DNA of 64,000 bases from Bradyrhizobium sp. LLZ17 (GTDB taxonomy: Bacteria > Pseudomonadota > Alphaproteobacteria > Rhizobiales > Xanthobacteraceae), in assembly GCF_041200145.1 (NCBI RefSeq), contig NZ_CP165734.1, positions 1,736,001-1,800,000 of the forward strand, in the 5' to 3' direction. Position numbers and translations under genes: made by a program. Below the pieces are notes generated by a model. That model was not told the origin of the DNA, did no database searches, and worked only from the letters and a program-made list of their open reading frames with translations. Positions 7,466-16,480 of this stretch are shown here, one piece after another; position 1 is the first letter of the stretch, and the number at the start of each line of letters is the position of its first letter.

Positions 7466-8971
7466 ATGGCCCTGACTGATTCGAACGTTCTCAAACTTGC
7501 GCCCGACGCCGGAACTCCCGCGTATCGGAGTGCGCCGCATAATATCGAGGCCGAACAGAGCCTTCTCGGCGCGATCCTGGTCAACAACGACGCCTTCTAT
7601 CGCGTCTCCGACTTCCTGGAGCCGAAGCATTATTTCGAGCCGCTGCACCAGACCATCTTCGAGACCGCCAGCAGCCTGATCCGGATGGGCAAGATCGCCA
7701 CGCCCGTCACGCTGAAGACGTTTCTGCCTGCCGATACTGACGTCGGCGGCATGACCATCGGCCAATATCTGGCGCGGCTGGCGGCGGAAGCGACCACCAT
7801 CATCAACGCCCAGGATTACGGCCGCACCATCTACGATCTGGCGTTGCGGCGTGATCTGATCGGCATCGGCGAGGACATGGTCAATGTGGCGTATGACGCC
7901 CCGGTCGATTTCGCGCCGCGAGCGCAGATCGAGGACGCCGAGCGCCGGCTCTACGAGCTCGCCGAGTCCGGCCGCTATGACGGCGGCTTCCAGAAATTCT
8001 CGCAGGCGCTGACGCTCGCGGTCGATCTCGCGGCAAAAGCGTTCCAGCGCGACGGAAAGCTGTCCGGCATTTCCACCGGTCTGCGCGACCTCGACACCAA
8101 GATGGGCGGCTTGCAGCAGTCGGACCTCATCATCGTGGCGGGACGTCCCGGCATGGGCAAGACCTCGCTTGCGACCAACATCGCCTACAACGTCGCCCAG
8201 GCCTACGTGCCCGAAGTCCAGGCGGACGGCACAACCAAGGCCGCCAATGGCGGCGTCATCGGCTTCTTCTCCTGCGAAATGTCGGCCGACCAGCTTGCCA
8301 CGCGTATCGTGGCCGAGCGCACCGGCATTCCCTCCTCCAATATCCGCCGTGGCGGCATCTCGGAGGCCGATTTCGAGAAGATCCGCCAGGTCTCGATCGA
8401 GCTGCAATCGCTTCCCTTCTATGTCGACGAGACCGGCGGCCTCTCGATCGCGCAGCTGATGGCGCGGGCGCGCCGGCTGAAGCGGCAGAAGGGCCTCGAT
8501 CTCATCGTCATCGACTACATCCAGCTGCTGTCCGGCTCGGGCAAGCGGAGCGAAAACCGGGTGCAGGAAATCACGGAGATCACGACCAGCCTGAAGGCGC
8601 TGGCGAAGGAGCTCAGCGTTCCCATCATCGCGCTGTCACAGCTCTCGCGTCAGGTCGAATCCCGCGAGGACAAGCGGCCGCAGCTCTCGGACCTGCGCGA
8701 ATCCGGTTCGATCGAGCAGGACGCCGATGTCGTGCTGTTCGTTTACCGCGAAGAGTACTACCTGGCCATGAAGCAGCCGAACCCCGGCACGGAAGAGCAT
8801 CACAAGTGGCAGCAGGAGATGGATCGCGCGCTGGGTAAGGCCGAAGTCATCATCGGCAAACAGCGTCATGGCCCAACCGGCACTGTTGCCCTGCAGTTCG
8901 ATTCCATGGTCACCCGTTTCGGCGACCTCGCCGAGGGCAGCCATTTGCCGGACCGCGGCAGCGACTACTAG
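7466..8971 (+). CDS. dnaB: Replicative DNA helicase DnaB
   Basis: Hexameric helicase that unwinds DNA at the replication fork and recruits primase. The 501-residue protein has the N-terminal DnaB domain (residues 20-125), a linker, and the RecA-like C-terminal domain with Walker A GRPGMGKTS (226-234), Walker B LDLIVIDYIQL and the DLRESGSIEQDAD motif. No intein is present. No clear Shine-Dalgarno sequence precedes the ATG; instead there is a small palindrome. Confidence 0.97.
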   Translation: MALTDSNVLKLAPDAGTPAYRSAPHNIEAEQSLLGAILVNNDAFYRVSDFLEPKHYFEPLHQTIFETASSLIRMGKIATPVTLKTFLPADTDVGGMTIGQYLARLAAEATTIINAQDYGRTIYDLALRRDLIGIGEDMVNVAYDAPVDFAPRAQIEDAERRLYELAESGRYDGGFQKFSQALTLAVDLAAKAFQRDGKLSGISTGLRDLDTKMGGLQQSDLIIVAGRPGMGKTSLATNIAYNVAQAYVPEVQADGTTKAANGGVIGFFSCEMSADQLATRIVAERTGIPSSNIRRGGISEADFEKIRQVSIELQSLPFYVDETGGLSIAQLMARARRLKRQKGLDLIVIDYIQLLSGSGKRSENRVQEITEITTSLKALAKELSVPIIALSQLSRQVESREDKRPQLSDLRESGSIEQDADVVLFVYREEYYLAMKQPNPGTEEHHKWQQEMDRALGKAEVIIGKQRHGPTGTVALQFDSMVTRFGDLAEGSHLPDRGSDY

Positions 8972-9028
8972 GGTTTCTGCCGAGTTCCGTGGGTTGAACC
9001 GCGCCGGTCTCTTGCGTAAAACGGCGCC

Positions 9029-10306
9029 ATGACAATGGCGTCCGACCCGAAACTGATCCCGCAATCCGGCCTTCTCTCCGCGGAAGCCAATCAGGCTGCC
9101 GCGCTCGCCGCCTATGGCGGGGTGCTCACAGTCGATCTCGACGCCATCATCGCCAACTGGCGCAAGCTCGAGAAGACCGCCGTGCCGGCCGAATGTTCGG
9201 CGGTGATCAAGGCCGATGCCTATGGCTGCGGCGCCGGGCAAGTCGCCCATGCGCTGAACAAGGCCGGCTGCAAGACCTTCTTCGTCGCCACCATCGAGGA
9301 AGCGCGCACGGCGCGCGCGTCGGTGCCGGAGGCTACGATCTACGTGCTCGGCGGCTATTTCCAGAACACCGGCGAGCACTACGCCAAAATCAACTGCCGT
9401 CCCGTGATCGGCGATCTCAATGAACTCGCCGAATGGGACGTGTTCTGCCGCCGCACCGGCTGGTCCGGCGGCGCAGCGATCCACATCGACACCGGCATGA
9501 ACCGGCTCGGACTGACGCTTGCGGAAGCGCAGGCCATCATCCCCCGCATCAATGCCGGCGATCACGGCATTACGCTGGTGATGAGCCATCTGGTCTCGGC
9601 CGAGCAGCTCAACAGTCCCGTGAACGCCAGACAGCTCGCCGCCTTCCGTGGCATCGCCAGTGAATTTTCCGGTGTGCCGGCGTCGCTGGCCAATTCGTCC
9701 GGCATCTTCCTGGGCGCGCCGTTCCAGTTCGACCTGGTGCGGCCGGGCGCCGCGCTCTACGGCGTCAACCCGACGCCGGAATCCGACAATCCGATGCAGC
9801 CGGTGGTCGACCTCAAGGCGCGCATCGTGCAGGTCCGCAATGTCGAGCGCGGCGAGAGCGTCGGCTATGGCGGCACCTGGACCGCGCGGCGGCCGACCAA
9901 GCTTGCCATCATCGCGGTCGGCTATGCCGACGGCTACTTCCGCGCCGCCAGCTCCAATGACGGCACCCGCGGTGCCGAGGTGATCGTCGCCGGAAAGCGT
10001 TGCCCGGTCGCGGGCCGCATATCCATGGACCTGATCGCGATCGACATCACCGATCTGCCGCCCAACGCGGCGCGACGCGGCCATCTGGTGACACTGCTCG
10101 GCGACGGCATCACCGTCGACGAGCTCGCGCATCATTTCGGCACCATCGGCTATGAGGTGCTGACCAGCCTCGGCCGCCGCTATGCCCGCATCTACAAGGG
10201 CGGCAACGCGGTCGAACCGCTGGCGCGGCCGGTCCAAGCCGCAGAGCAGCCGCCCTCCCCGCCGGCGGTCGAGCAACCGACGGGCCCGCCGCGGCTGCCG
10301 AACTGA
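9029..10306 (+). CDS. alr: Alanine racemase
   Basis: PLP enzyme that converts L-Ala to D-Ala for peptidoglycan. The PLP lysine is Lys61 in SAVIKADAYGCG; the catalytic tyrosine is in ESVGYGGTW, and the substrate-binding RISMDLIAIDI segment follows. The 425-residue protein ends with about 30 residues rich in Pro, Ala and Gln that lie outside the fold. It is 57 bp downstream of dnaB on the same strand, as in related genomes. Start at 9029; a second ATG lies two codons later. Confidence 0.95.
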   Translation: MTMASDPKLIPQSGLLSAEANQAAALAAYGGVLTVDLDAIIANWRKLEKTAVPAECSAVIKADAYGCGAGQVAHALNKAGCKTFFVATIEEARTARASVPEATIYVLGGYFQNTGEHYAKINCRPVIGDLNELAEWDVFCRRTGWSGGAAIHIDTGMNRLGLTLAEAQAIIPRINAGDHGITLVMSHLVSAEQLNSPVNARQLAAFRGIASEFSGVPASLANSSGIFLGAPFQFDLVRPGAALYGVNPTPESDNPMQPVVDLKARIVQVRNVERGESVGYGGTWTARRPTKLAIIAVGYADGYFRAASSNDGTRGAEVIVAGKRCPVAGRISMDLIAIDITDLPPNAARRGHLVTLLGDGITVDELAHHFGTIGYEVLTSLGRRYARIYKGGNAVEPLARPVQAAEQPPSPPAVEQPTGPPRLPN

Positions 10307-10318
10307 GCTGTCGGGTAC

Positions 10319-10534
10319 CTACTTCTTCTTCCTGTTGTCCAGCGCCGTCTTGCAGCTCGCGCTGAGCTGATCGCGCTTGCCGTTCAGGCAGGCGACGATG
10401 CCGCCGCCCGGCGCGATGCCGGCGCAGAATTTGTCATAGTCCGCCTTGCACGCACCGCGCGGATCGGACGATTGTGCCGACGCAACCCCGGAGAACGCGA
10501 CGACGAGGATAGCGGCAAAGCTCAACTTGGACAT
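10319..10534 (-). CDS. Small secreted cysteine-rich-repeat protein
   Basis: A 71-residue precursor with a clear signal peptide (MSKLSFAAILVVAFSGVASAQ), leaving about 50 residues with cysteines in the pattern C-x(7)-C-x(11)-C-x(11)-C and a basic KKK end. The pattern GACKADYDKFC and ACLNGKRDQLS resembles the cysteine-rich repeat found in Golgi/FGFR-binding proteins and in many small rhizobial periplasmic proteins. A ribosome binding site (GGAGATAAA) precedes the ATG. Role unknown; convergent with alr. Confidence 0.8.
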   Translation of the reverse strand: MSKLSFAAILVVAFSGVASAQSSDPRGACKADYDKFCAGIAPGGGIVACLNGKRDQLSASCKTALDNRKKK

Positions 10535-10577
10535 TTTATCTCCGGTGGTCGAAACGTCAGAACCGAATCAGCTCTAC

Positions 10578-11348
10578 ATGAAGATTGCGACATTCAACAT
10601 CAACAACATCAACCGCCGCCTGCCCAATCTGCTGGCATGGCTGCGCGCGGCAAAGCCCGATGTCGTTGCGCTTCAGGAGTTGAAGGCAAGTGATGGCGAA
10701 TTTCCGGCGGCCGCGCTCGAAAAGGCCGGCTATGGCGCCGTCTGGCGCGGGCAGAAGACCTGGAACGGCGTCGCCATCCTCGCCCGCAACGCCGAGCCCC
10801 TGCTGACCCGCGACCGGTTGCCGGGAAGGCCCGATGATCACGAGGCGCGCTATCTCGAGGCCGCGGTGCGCGGTGTCATCGTCACCAGCATCTATCTGCC
10901 GAATGGCAATCCGCAGCCGGGGCCGAAATTCGACTACAAGCTCGACTGGTTTGCACGGCTGAAGCGCCATGCCAAAACGCTCGTCAAGCAGGATCTGCCC
11001 GTGGTGCTCGCCGGCGATTACAACGTGGCGCCGACGGCGATCGACATCTATCCGACGCGCTCATGGGACAAGGACGCCTTGATCCAGCCGAAGAGCCGCG
11101 CCGCGTTTGCCTCGCTGGTCGCGCAAGGCTGGTGTGACGCGATCCGCGAGCTGCATCCGGGGCAGCGCATCTACACCTTCTGGGACTACAAGCGAAACCG
11201 CTGGCCCCGCGATGCGGGCCTGCGGCTCGATCACCTCCTGCTCAGCCCCGCCCTCGTCCCGCGCCTCGCCAAAGCCGGCGTGGACAAACAAATCCGCGGC
11301 GAGGATGGCGCAAGCGATCACGCGCCGGCGTGGGTGGTGCTGCGGTGA
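10578..11348 (+). CDS. xth: Exodeoxyribonuclease III (AP endonuclease family)
   Basis: Class II AP endonuclease / 3'-5' exonuclease for base excision repair. The 256-residue protein has the family signature in order: IATFNINNINRRLPNLL, the metal-binding Glu in VVALQELK, the NGVAIL segment, the catalytic Asp-Asn in LAGDYNVAP, LRLDHLLLS, and the C-terminal DGASDHAP motif with the active-site Asp-His. The start is the ATG at 10578, giving the conserved MKIATFN. It is divergent from the cysteine-rich protein gene and convergent with a GFA-type gene six bases downstream. Confidence 0.95.
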   Translation: MKIATFNINNINRRLPNLLAWLRAAKPDVVALQELKASDGEFPAAALEKAGYGAVWRGQKTWNGVAILARNAEPLLTRDRLPGRPDDHEARYLEAAVRGVIVTSIYLPNGNPQPGPKFDYKLDWFARLKRHAKTLVKQDLPVVLAGDYNVAPTAIDIYPTRSWDKDALIQPKSRAAFASLVAQGWCDAIRELHPGQRIYTFWDYKRNRWPRDAGLRLDHLLLSPALVPRLAKAGVDKQIRGEDGASDHAPAWVVLR

Positions 11349-11354
11349 CGACGC

Positions 11355-11723
11355 TCACCACAAATTCTTGCCGTCGATCACATTCACCGGCACCGCATCC
11401 AGATCGAAATCGTCGAACAGCCGCGCATTGACGCCGATCTTGGGATTGTCGAAATCGGGCTTGCCTGTCGACCAATCCGGCGACTCCGAATAGGTGCCGC
11501 AGCCGCATTTCGCGCAGTAATGATGTTTGACCGTGCGGGTGCCCCATTGATACGTCGCGACGTTCTCCGGCGGCGACAGCAGCCGAAACTGCGCCGGCGT
11601 GTAGTAGGCCCATAGCGCGCCGCGCTTGGCGCAGAGCGAACAGGTACAACGCGTCACGCTGGAGGGCGCCTCGGTCACCTCGAATACCGTTTCACCGCAA
11701 TGACAGCTTCCTTCGACCGGCAT
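11355..11723 (-). CDS. GFA family zinc protein (glutathione-dependent formaldehyde-activating-like)
   Basis: A 122-residue Mss4-fold protein. Zinc ligands are visible as CHCG near residues 7-10, CTCSLC near residues 26-31 and CAKCGCG near residues 69-75. The family is named after Gfa, but most members have no proven formaldehyde role. It ends six bases from the xth stop in convergent orientation. A second, truncated family member is at 62.8 kb. Confidence 0.85.
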   Translation of the reverse strand: MPVEGSCHCGETVFEVTEAPSSVTRCTCSLCAKRGALWAYYTPAQFRLLSPPENVATYQWGTRTVKHHYCAKCGCGTYSESPDWSTGKPDFDNPKIGVNARLFDDFDLDAVPVNVIDGKNLW

Positions 11724-11860
11724 GACCCACTCTCTCCAGTTTTGTCAGGAGGTGGTCATAGCGAGCCTCTGCTGCCAACATGCTGTCAGCAGTGCTCCGT
11801 CCTGCGCTCTCAATCGATCACGGGCACAGGCCAGCCGGGCAGGCCAACAAGAAATGTGAA

Positions 11861-11955
11861 AAACAACCCCATGCACAGTAGACGAGTGTAGTCGGATCAA
11901 TGGCTTGCGCAGGTTGGCGTATCCGAATTTGACTCGTCGGGCAAAACACCGGCAC
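11861..11955. repeat. Dispersed two-core intergenic repeat, copy 1
   Basis: Two cores are shared with a copy at 55384-55490: AACAACCCCATGCACAGTAG, and a 28-base core that begins TTTGACTCGTCGGGC at 11928. The cores are exact in both copies, but the spacers differ (46 bp here, 58 bp there) in length and sequence. It lies in a 276-bp gap with no gene. Confidence 0.8.
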
Positions 11956-11999
11956 GATACGATCATCGAAGAATTGGCCCCTGCTCACTCCCTGCTCCC

Positions 12000-12725
12000 T
12001 TGGCCTTCCTGTTCGTCCTCGCCGTCGGCCTCGTCGCCGGCACCATCTCAGGCATCGTCGGCACGGGCTCGTCGATCATGCTGATGCCGGTGCTGGTCTA
12101 CGCCTATGGGCCGAAGGAGGCCGTGCCGATCATGGCGGTCGCCTCCGTCATGGCGAATTTTTCCCGGATTCTGGCGTGGTGGCGCGAGGTCGACTGGCGG
12201 GCCTGCGCGGCCTATTCGATCACGGGTATTCCAGCCGCGGTCCTCGGCGCGCGCACGCTGCTGGCGCTGCCCTCGCACGCGGTCGATCTCGCCATCGGCA
12301 TCTTTCTGATCGCGATGGTGCCGGTCCGGCACTGGCTCGCCCGGCATGACCTCAAGGCCAATCTCTGGCACCTCGCCATCGGCGGGGCGGTGATCGGCTA
12401 TCTCACCGGGATCGTGGTCTCGACCGGTCCGCTCAGCGTTCCGCTATTCCTGTTCTACGGCCTGAGCAAGGGCGCCTTTCTCGCGACCGAGGCCGCCTCC
12501 TCGCTCGGCCTCTACGTCGCCAAATCCGTGACGTTCGAGCGCTTCGGCGCGCTGACGCAGGATGTCTTCATCAAGGGCCTGGTCGCCGGCTCGTCGCTGA
12601 TGGCCGGCGCCTTCATCGCCAAAGGCTTCGTCCTGCACCTCAAGCCGGAGATGTTCCGTCTGGTGATGGACGCGATCATGATCGCAGCCGGGCTCTCGAT
12701 GCTCTGGAACGCGACGCAGCCATAG
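12000..12725 (+). CDS. TauE/SafE family membrane permease
   Basis: A 241-residue protein with about eight transmembrane helices and the family's N-terminal glycine-rich motif (GTISGIVGTGSS followed by MLMPVLVYAYGPKEA). The family exports or imports sulfite, sulfoacetate, taurine-derived or other organic anions. Only a TTG start at 12000 is available near the conserved N-terminus, with no ATG in frame upstream. No sulfur-metabolism gene is nearby, so the substrate is unknown. It is convergent with the GGDEF-EAL gene, 6 bp apart. Confidence 0.85.
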   Translation: MAFLFVLAVGLVAGTISGIVGTGSSIMLMPVLVYAYGPKEAVPIMAVASVMANFSRILAWWREVDWRACAAYSITGIPAAVLGARTLLALPSHAVDLAIGIFLIAMVPVRHWLARHDLKANLWHLAIGGAVIGYLTGIVVSTGPLSVPLFLFYGLSKGAFLATEAASSLGLYVAKSVTFERFGALTQDVFIKGLVAGSSLMAGAFIAKGFVLHLKPEMFRLVMDAIMIAAGLSMLWNATQP

Positions 12726-12731
12726 CCGCGC

Positions 12732-14801
12732 TCAGACGGCGAATTCAGGCACGATCGAGGGGCTGTCGGAGACGAGGCGCACCGTTTCGGTGATTGTCTC
12801 GGTCTTCCCGGACATCGCCTGCCCCGCAAGCCATTGCAGCACGGCATCAATCGGCTGCGGCCTGTGATAGAGAAAGCCCTGGCCGAACTTGACGCCCATC
12901 TCGCGCATAGCCCGCGCCTGCTCAGCCCGTTCGATACCTTCGGCGATCAAGGTGAGCCCAAGCGTGTCCGCGAGCGATGCGATCACCCCAACGATCGCGT
13001 TGTCCTCGGCGCTTTGCGGTATCTCGCGAATGAAGGCCTTGTCGATCTTGACCTTGTCGATCGGAAAGCGGCGAAGATGGGCGAGCGAGCTGTAGCCGGT
13101 GCCGAAATCGTCGAGCGCGATGGTGGCACCGAGGCGCCGCAGCCGGTGCAGCGTCTCGGACGCGGTGGCGATGTTGTTGATCAGCGACCCCTCGGTGATC
13201 TCGAGTTCGAGCGACGAGGCCAGGACACCGAAATGCACGCAGGTCTCGCGCAGCGCGGCGGCGAGCGAATGGTCCGCAAGCTCGGACGGCGGCAGATTGA
13301 TCGCGATCCGGATGTCTGCCTTGCCCGCGGCGGCTAACAGTTGCAGCGCGTTGCAGGCGTCGCTCAGCACGTAGCGCGTCAGCCGCGCGTTGTGGCCGCT
13401 GCGCTCGACAAGCGGCAGGAATTCGCCGGGACCGATCACGCCATGCTCGGGATGACGCCAGCGGATCAGCGCCTCCAGGCCGACGACATCCTGGGTGTCG
13501 AGATCGACCTGGCTCTGATACCAGACCTCGAACTGCCGCTCGGAAAAGCCGGTGGGAATGGCAAGCTCGAGATCCCTGCGGCGGCGGTAGTCGCGCTGCA
13601 GCGCTTCATCCAGCACGGCGACCGTGCCGGGCGCTCTGCTCTTGACATGGTAGAGCGCAATGTCGGCGAGCGCCGGCAAATGTGAAAGCTCGGGATCGTC
13701 GACGTGGCGCACGGCTACGCCGATGCTGGCGCGCGGGGCGATCTGCTTGTCGTGCAGCCGGATCGGCTCGGAGATGGCATCCAGCAATCGCTTTGCAAAG
13801 GCCTGTGCGGCGGCCTCGTCGCTGACCTCAGGTCGAATGACCACGAATTCATCGCCCCCGAGCCTTGCGACCCAATCCCCTGGTTCGACTGCGCCGCGAA
13901 GCCGTTCGGAAATGCAGACCAGGAACTTGTCGCCGGCATCATGCCCGAAAGTGTCGTTGATGCCCTTGAAGTCGTCGAGATCGATGAAGCAGAACGCGAC
14001 CAGGGCGTCGGACGAACCGGCGTCCCGGTTCTCGAGGGCGAGGCGCTCGGTCAGGGAGCGTCGATTGGGCAGTCCGGTGAGCGGATCATGCGAGGCCATG
14101 TGCCCGAGCCGGTCGAGCGCCTCTGATGTCGTGTGCTGCATGGCGTTGAAGGCGCGCGCGAGCTGACCGAATTCGTTCGACGATCTGATGTCCGCAGGAT
14201 AGGCGCGGCCGTCCTGCTTGCTGCGCTGGATCGCCGACATCATGACCGCCAGCGGCCTGCCGATGAAGATGTTGGCCGAGATCCGCATCGCGACCACGGT
14301 CGCAAGCGTTCCGAGCAGGCCCACGGCCAGGAGCAGCACGAGCCGGCCTCCCGTGCCCGCGTAAAGCGTGGCGTGGGAGTAGGCGATCGCGATGCGGCCG
14401 GCCTGAACCGCCATATTGCCGTTGCTGTAATTGATCGGACGCGAGACCTCCGCGACAGCCTGCCCCGCCGGTGCTGCCGCCATGCGGGCAATCGCAACGC
14501 CGGTGTCGTCATAGACCACCGCCGCGACGATCGTCTCGTCATGCATGATCTCGTTGAGCACGCTGGTGACCTGGTCGTAACGCAGTTTCCAGAGCGGCTC
14601 GGCGATCAGTTCGGCGCCGCTGTCGGCGACGCGGACAATGTGGGCGTCGAGCTGCCTGATCTGCGACCAGAAGCTGGAGACTTCCACACCCGCCGAGGCC
14701 AGCAACTGCACCAGCAGCAACACCGGGACGGTCGCGCAGATCATCGCGTGGACGACCGGGCGCGAACGCGCCGCCTGCCGATTGCGATCCGGCTCGGTCA
14801 T
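12732..14801 (-). CDS. Membrane HAMP-GGDEF-EAL cyclic-di-GMP protein
   Basis: A 689-residue inner-membrane protein: TM1 at about 17-37, an extracytoplasmic domain (38-153), TM2 (154-176), HAMP (178-228), GGDEF (230-400, active-site RLGGDEF intact at 313-319), and EAL from about 420 (LEALIRW, LEITEG, DDFGTGYSSL and KIDKAFI all present). Both the cyclase and phosphodiesterase signatures look intact, so the net activity cannot be predicted. I chose the ATG at 14801, which begins MTEPDRNRQ, because the longer frame runs into the binding-protein gene. That gene ends 16 bp upstream, so the two are probably one operon, with the binding protein acting as ligand sensor. Confidence 0.92.
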   Translation of the reverse strand: MTEPDRNRQAARSRPVVHAMICATVPVLLLVQLLASAGVEVSSFWSQIRQLDAHIVRVADSGAELIAEPLWKLRYDQVTSVLNEIMHDETIVAAVVYDDTGVAIARMAAAPAGQAVAEVSRPINYSNGNMAVQAGRIAIAYSHATLYAGTGGRLVLLLAVGLLGTLATVVAMRISANIFIGRPLAVMMSAIQRSKQDGRAYPADIRSSNEFGQLARAFNAMQHTTSEALDRLGHMASHDPLTGLPNRRSLTERLALENRDAGSSDALVAFCFIDLDDFKGINDTFGHDAGDKFLVCISERLRGAVEPGDWVARLGGDEFVVIRPEVSDEAAAQAFAKRLLDAISEPIRLHDKQIAPRASIGVAVRHVDDPELSHLPALADIALYHVKSRAPGTVAVLDEALQRDYRRRRDLELAIPTGFSERQFEVWYQSQVDLDTQDVVGLEALIRWRHPEHGVIGPGEFLPLVERSGHNARLTRYVLSDACNALQLLAAAGKADIRIAINLPPSELADHSLAAALRETCVHFGVLASSLELEITEGSLINNIATASETLHRLRRLGATIALDDFGTGYSSLAHLRRFPIDKVKIDKAFIREIPQSAEDNAIVGVIASLADTLGLTLIAEGIERAEQARAMREMGVKFGQGFLYHRPQPIDAVLQWLAGQAMSGKTETITETVRLVSDSPSIVPEFAV

Positions 14802-14817
14802 ACCGTCACCATCCGCG

Positions 14818-15975
14818 TCAATCACTGGCGCCATCCGGGACCGACAGCGAAGAAACGAGCGCATCAACCGAGAAATCATAGCGGCCGCATGCTCCGGCCT
14901 TCGCCCTGAAGCGAGCGAAGTCGATCCGGTCGAAGGCACGCCTCTCGATGAGGTCGGCGACCGAACCAAGATTGTCGCGCGTGATTGCGGACGTCTTGAG
15001 CTCGACGTGGGACGAACTGGCTGCGAAATCGCAGCCGTCGACATAGTCGCGCAAAAGAACGATGGACCAGCCGCCGAGCAGGAAGTGGCCTCCGTCGGTC
15101 AAAAGCAGACGGCCTGCCCTGATCTCGCGCAGCGCATCTTCCGACCAGTTGAGGCCGACAACCTGAATGTCCTGACCCGGCGCGAGGCCTGCGGCCGCGA
15201 CGGCCTTGAGCGCTCCCAGCGCCATAGGATCGTTTCCGGCCCATATTCCTGCAGGACGAATCCCCTTGCGCGAGGCCCAGCCCAGATAATTCGCCGTCAC
15301 CTGCTCCGCTTCGGATTGTGTCCAGTTTGCAAACAGCATCCGGTCCACCACTACGTCAGGGGCGGCCGCCACCGCGAGCTGAAGACCGGCATTGCGGGCG
15401 ATCGAGGCCGGCGTGATCTCGTCGCCGCCAATGCCGAGAATGTGGATCTTGCCGTCCGGGCTCTGCCATTTTTCGGAGCGCGCGGCGCCGATCAGCGCAT
15501 TGGCCATTCGTGCGCCCGCGGTCTGCAGATCGGTCGTGATATCGCCGAGCCAGGTCTTCAACTTTAGACGCGGCGGTCCGAGGCGAGCCGCATCCTCGCC
15601 TAGCAGGGTGTTCGATAGCAGCAGCGTCTTGACGCCGGCAGCCTCGGCCGCCTCGAGGATCGGGACGGCAGCCGATTCCTCGTTCGACAGGATGAGGACG
15701 TCGGGCTTGTCGCTGCGTGCGACCACGCCGAGCCCGAGCTCCTGCATGGTGCGGTAATTGCGCTCGCTGGTGAGCACCTCGACATGCACGCTGAGCTTGC
15801 GGCCGGCGGCCTGCATGGTCTGCGCGACCATGTCCCAGTAGACCTCGCCGGTCTTGCCTGGATTGACGAAGACGACGTTGAGGGGTTTTGCATCAGCCGC
15901 GAGGGCGCCGCCGGTCGGCGTGAGCAGGCCGCAGGCCATTCCCATGGCGAGCAATATCCGCAAAACTACCGTCAT
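14818..15975 (-). CDS. Periplasmic sugar-type binding protein, likely sensor partner of the GGDEF-EAL protein
   Basis: A 385-residue periplasmic binding protein of the LacI/ribose-binding type I fold. It has a signal peptide (MTVVLRILLAMGMACGLL, cleavage near ALAADA), then LNVVFVNPGKTGEVYWDMV and later IWAGNDPMALGALKAV, where the GNDxMA motif is typical of ribose/autoinducer-2 binding proteins. The start is the ATG at 15975, placing the signal peptide at the N-terminus. No permease or ATPase is near. The next gene is a membrane GGDEF-EAL protein with a periplasmic domain, which recalls LuxP/LuxQ-like sensing. The ligand is unknown. Confidence 0.85.
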   Translation of the reverse strand: MTVVLRILLAMGMACGLLTPTGGALAADAKPLNVVFVNPGKTGEVYWDMVAQTMQAAGRKLSVHVEVLTSERNYRTMQELGLGVVARSDKPDVLILSNEESAAVPILEAAEAAGVKTLLLSNTLLGEDAARLGPPRLKLKTWLGDITTDLQTAGARMANALIGAARSEKWQSPDGKIHILGIGGDEITPASIARNAGLQLAVAAAPDVVVDRMLFANWTQSEAEQVTANYLGWASRKGIRPAGIWAGNDPMALGALKAVAAAGLAPGQDIQVVGLNWSEDALREIRAGRLLLTDGGHFLLGGWSIVLLRDYVDGCDFAASSSHVELKTSAITRDNLGSVADLIERRAFDRIDFARFRAKAGACGRYDFSVDALVSSLSVPDGASD

Positions 15976-16187
15976 TCTTTTCGCGATCCCTTTGTCGGTT
16001 CCGAAACTGGACCCGGGTCCGCTAACATTTCGCAAAGTCCGGTGCGGCGCGGCGGCATAGAGCTAACAAAGGATGTATCGGCCGGTATGATGCTCTGGAA
16101 TACGTCTCAAAGCCTGTGGGTCCACCGCGAGAGTCCCGTGCCGGAACGAACTCCTGAGACCGCGCGTTCCCCGAGGAAACCTCGAGG

Positions 16188-16412
16188 ATGGACGTGCCAC
16201 GCTATCATTTCGATCTGGTGGATTCGAGAACCGTGACCGACGAAGGCGGCTCGGAGCTGCCGGACGACATTCAGGCTTTGGACGTTGCCGAAGTCATTGC
16301 CAGGCGACTGCTTGCCGAGCGGCCCGAGCTCAAGGGCCGCAACTTCTCCATTCTGATCACGAACCAGGAGGGTGAGGAGATCGGAAAGGTGCCACTGGAT
16401 GTGCTGCACTGA
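16188..16412 (+). CDS. DUF6894-type small protein
   Basis: A 74-residue protein: MDVPRYHFDLVDSRTVTDEG, then an acidic turn and an Ala-rich helix (DVAEVIARRLLAE). The YHFDL...DEGG(S)ELPD pattern marks a very common family in Bradyrhizobium and other Hyphomicrobiales, often present in many copies and induced by stress. Function unknown. GAGGAAA precedes the ATG. Start at 16188. Confidence 0.85.
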   Translation: MDVPRYHFDLVDSRTVTDEGGSELPDDIQALDVAEVIARRLLAERPELKGRNFSILITNQEGEEIGKVPLDVLH

Positions 16413-16480
16413 AGCGTTGCAGTAGAGTCTTTTACACTCGAATCTTGCAGCAGACCCTCGCAGTGGAGTTTCGGCCCGAC

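Noticed and set aside
8636..10276. A 546-codon antisense frame opposite dnaB and alr
   Set aside because: Composition is a mirror of the sense strand; no ribosome binding site or family match.
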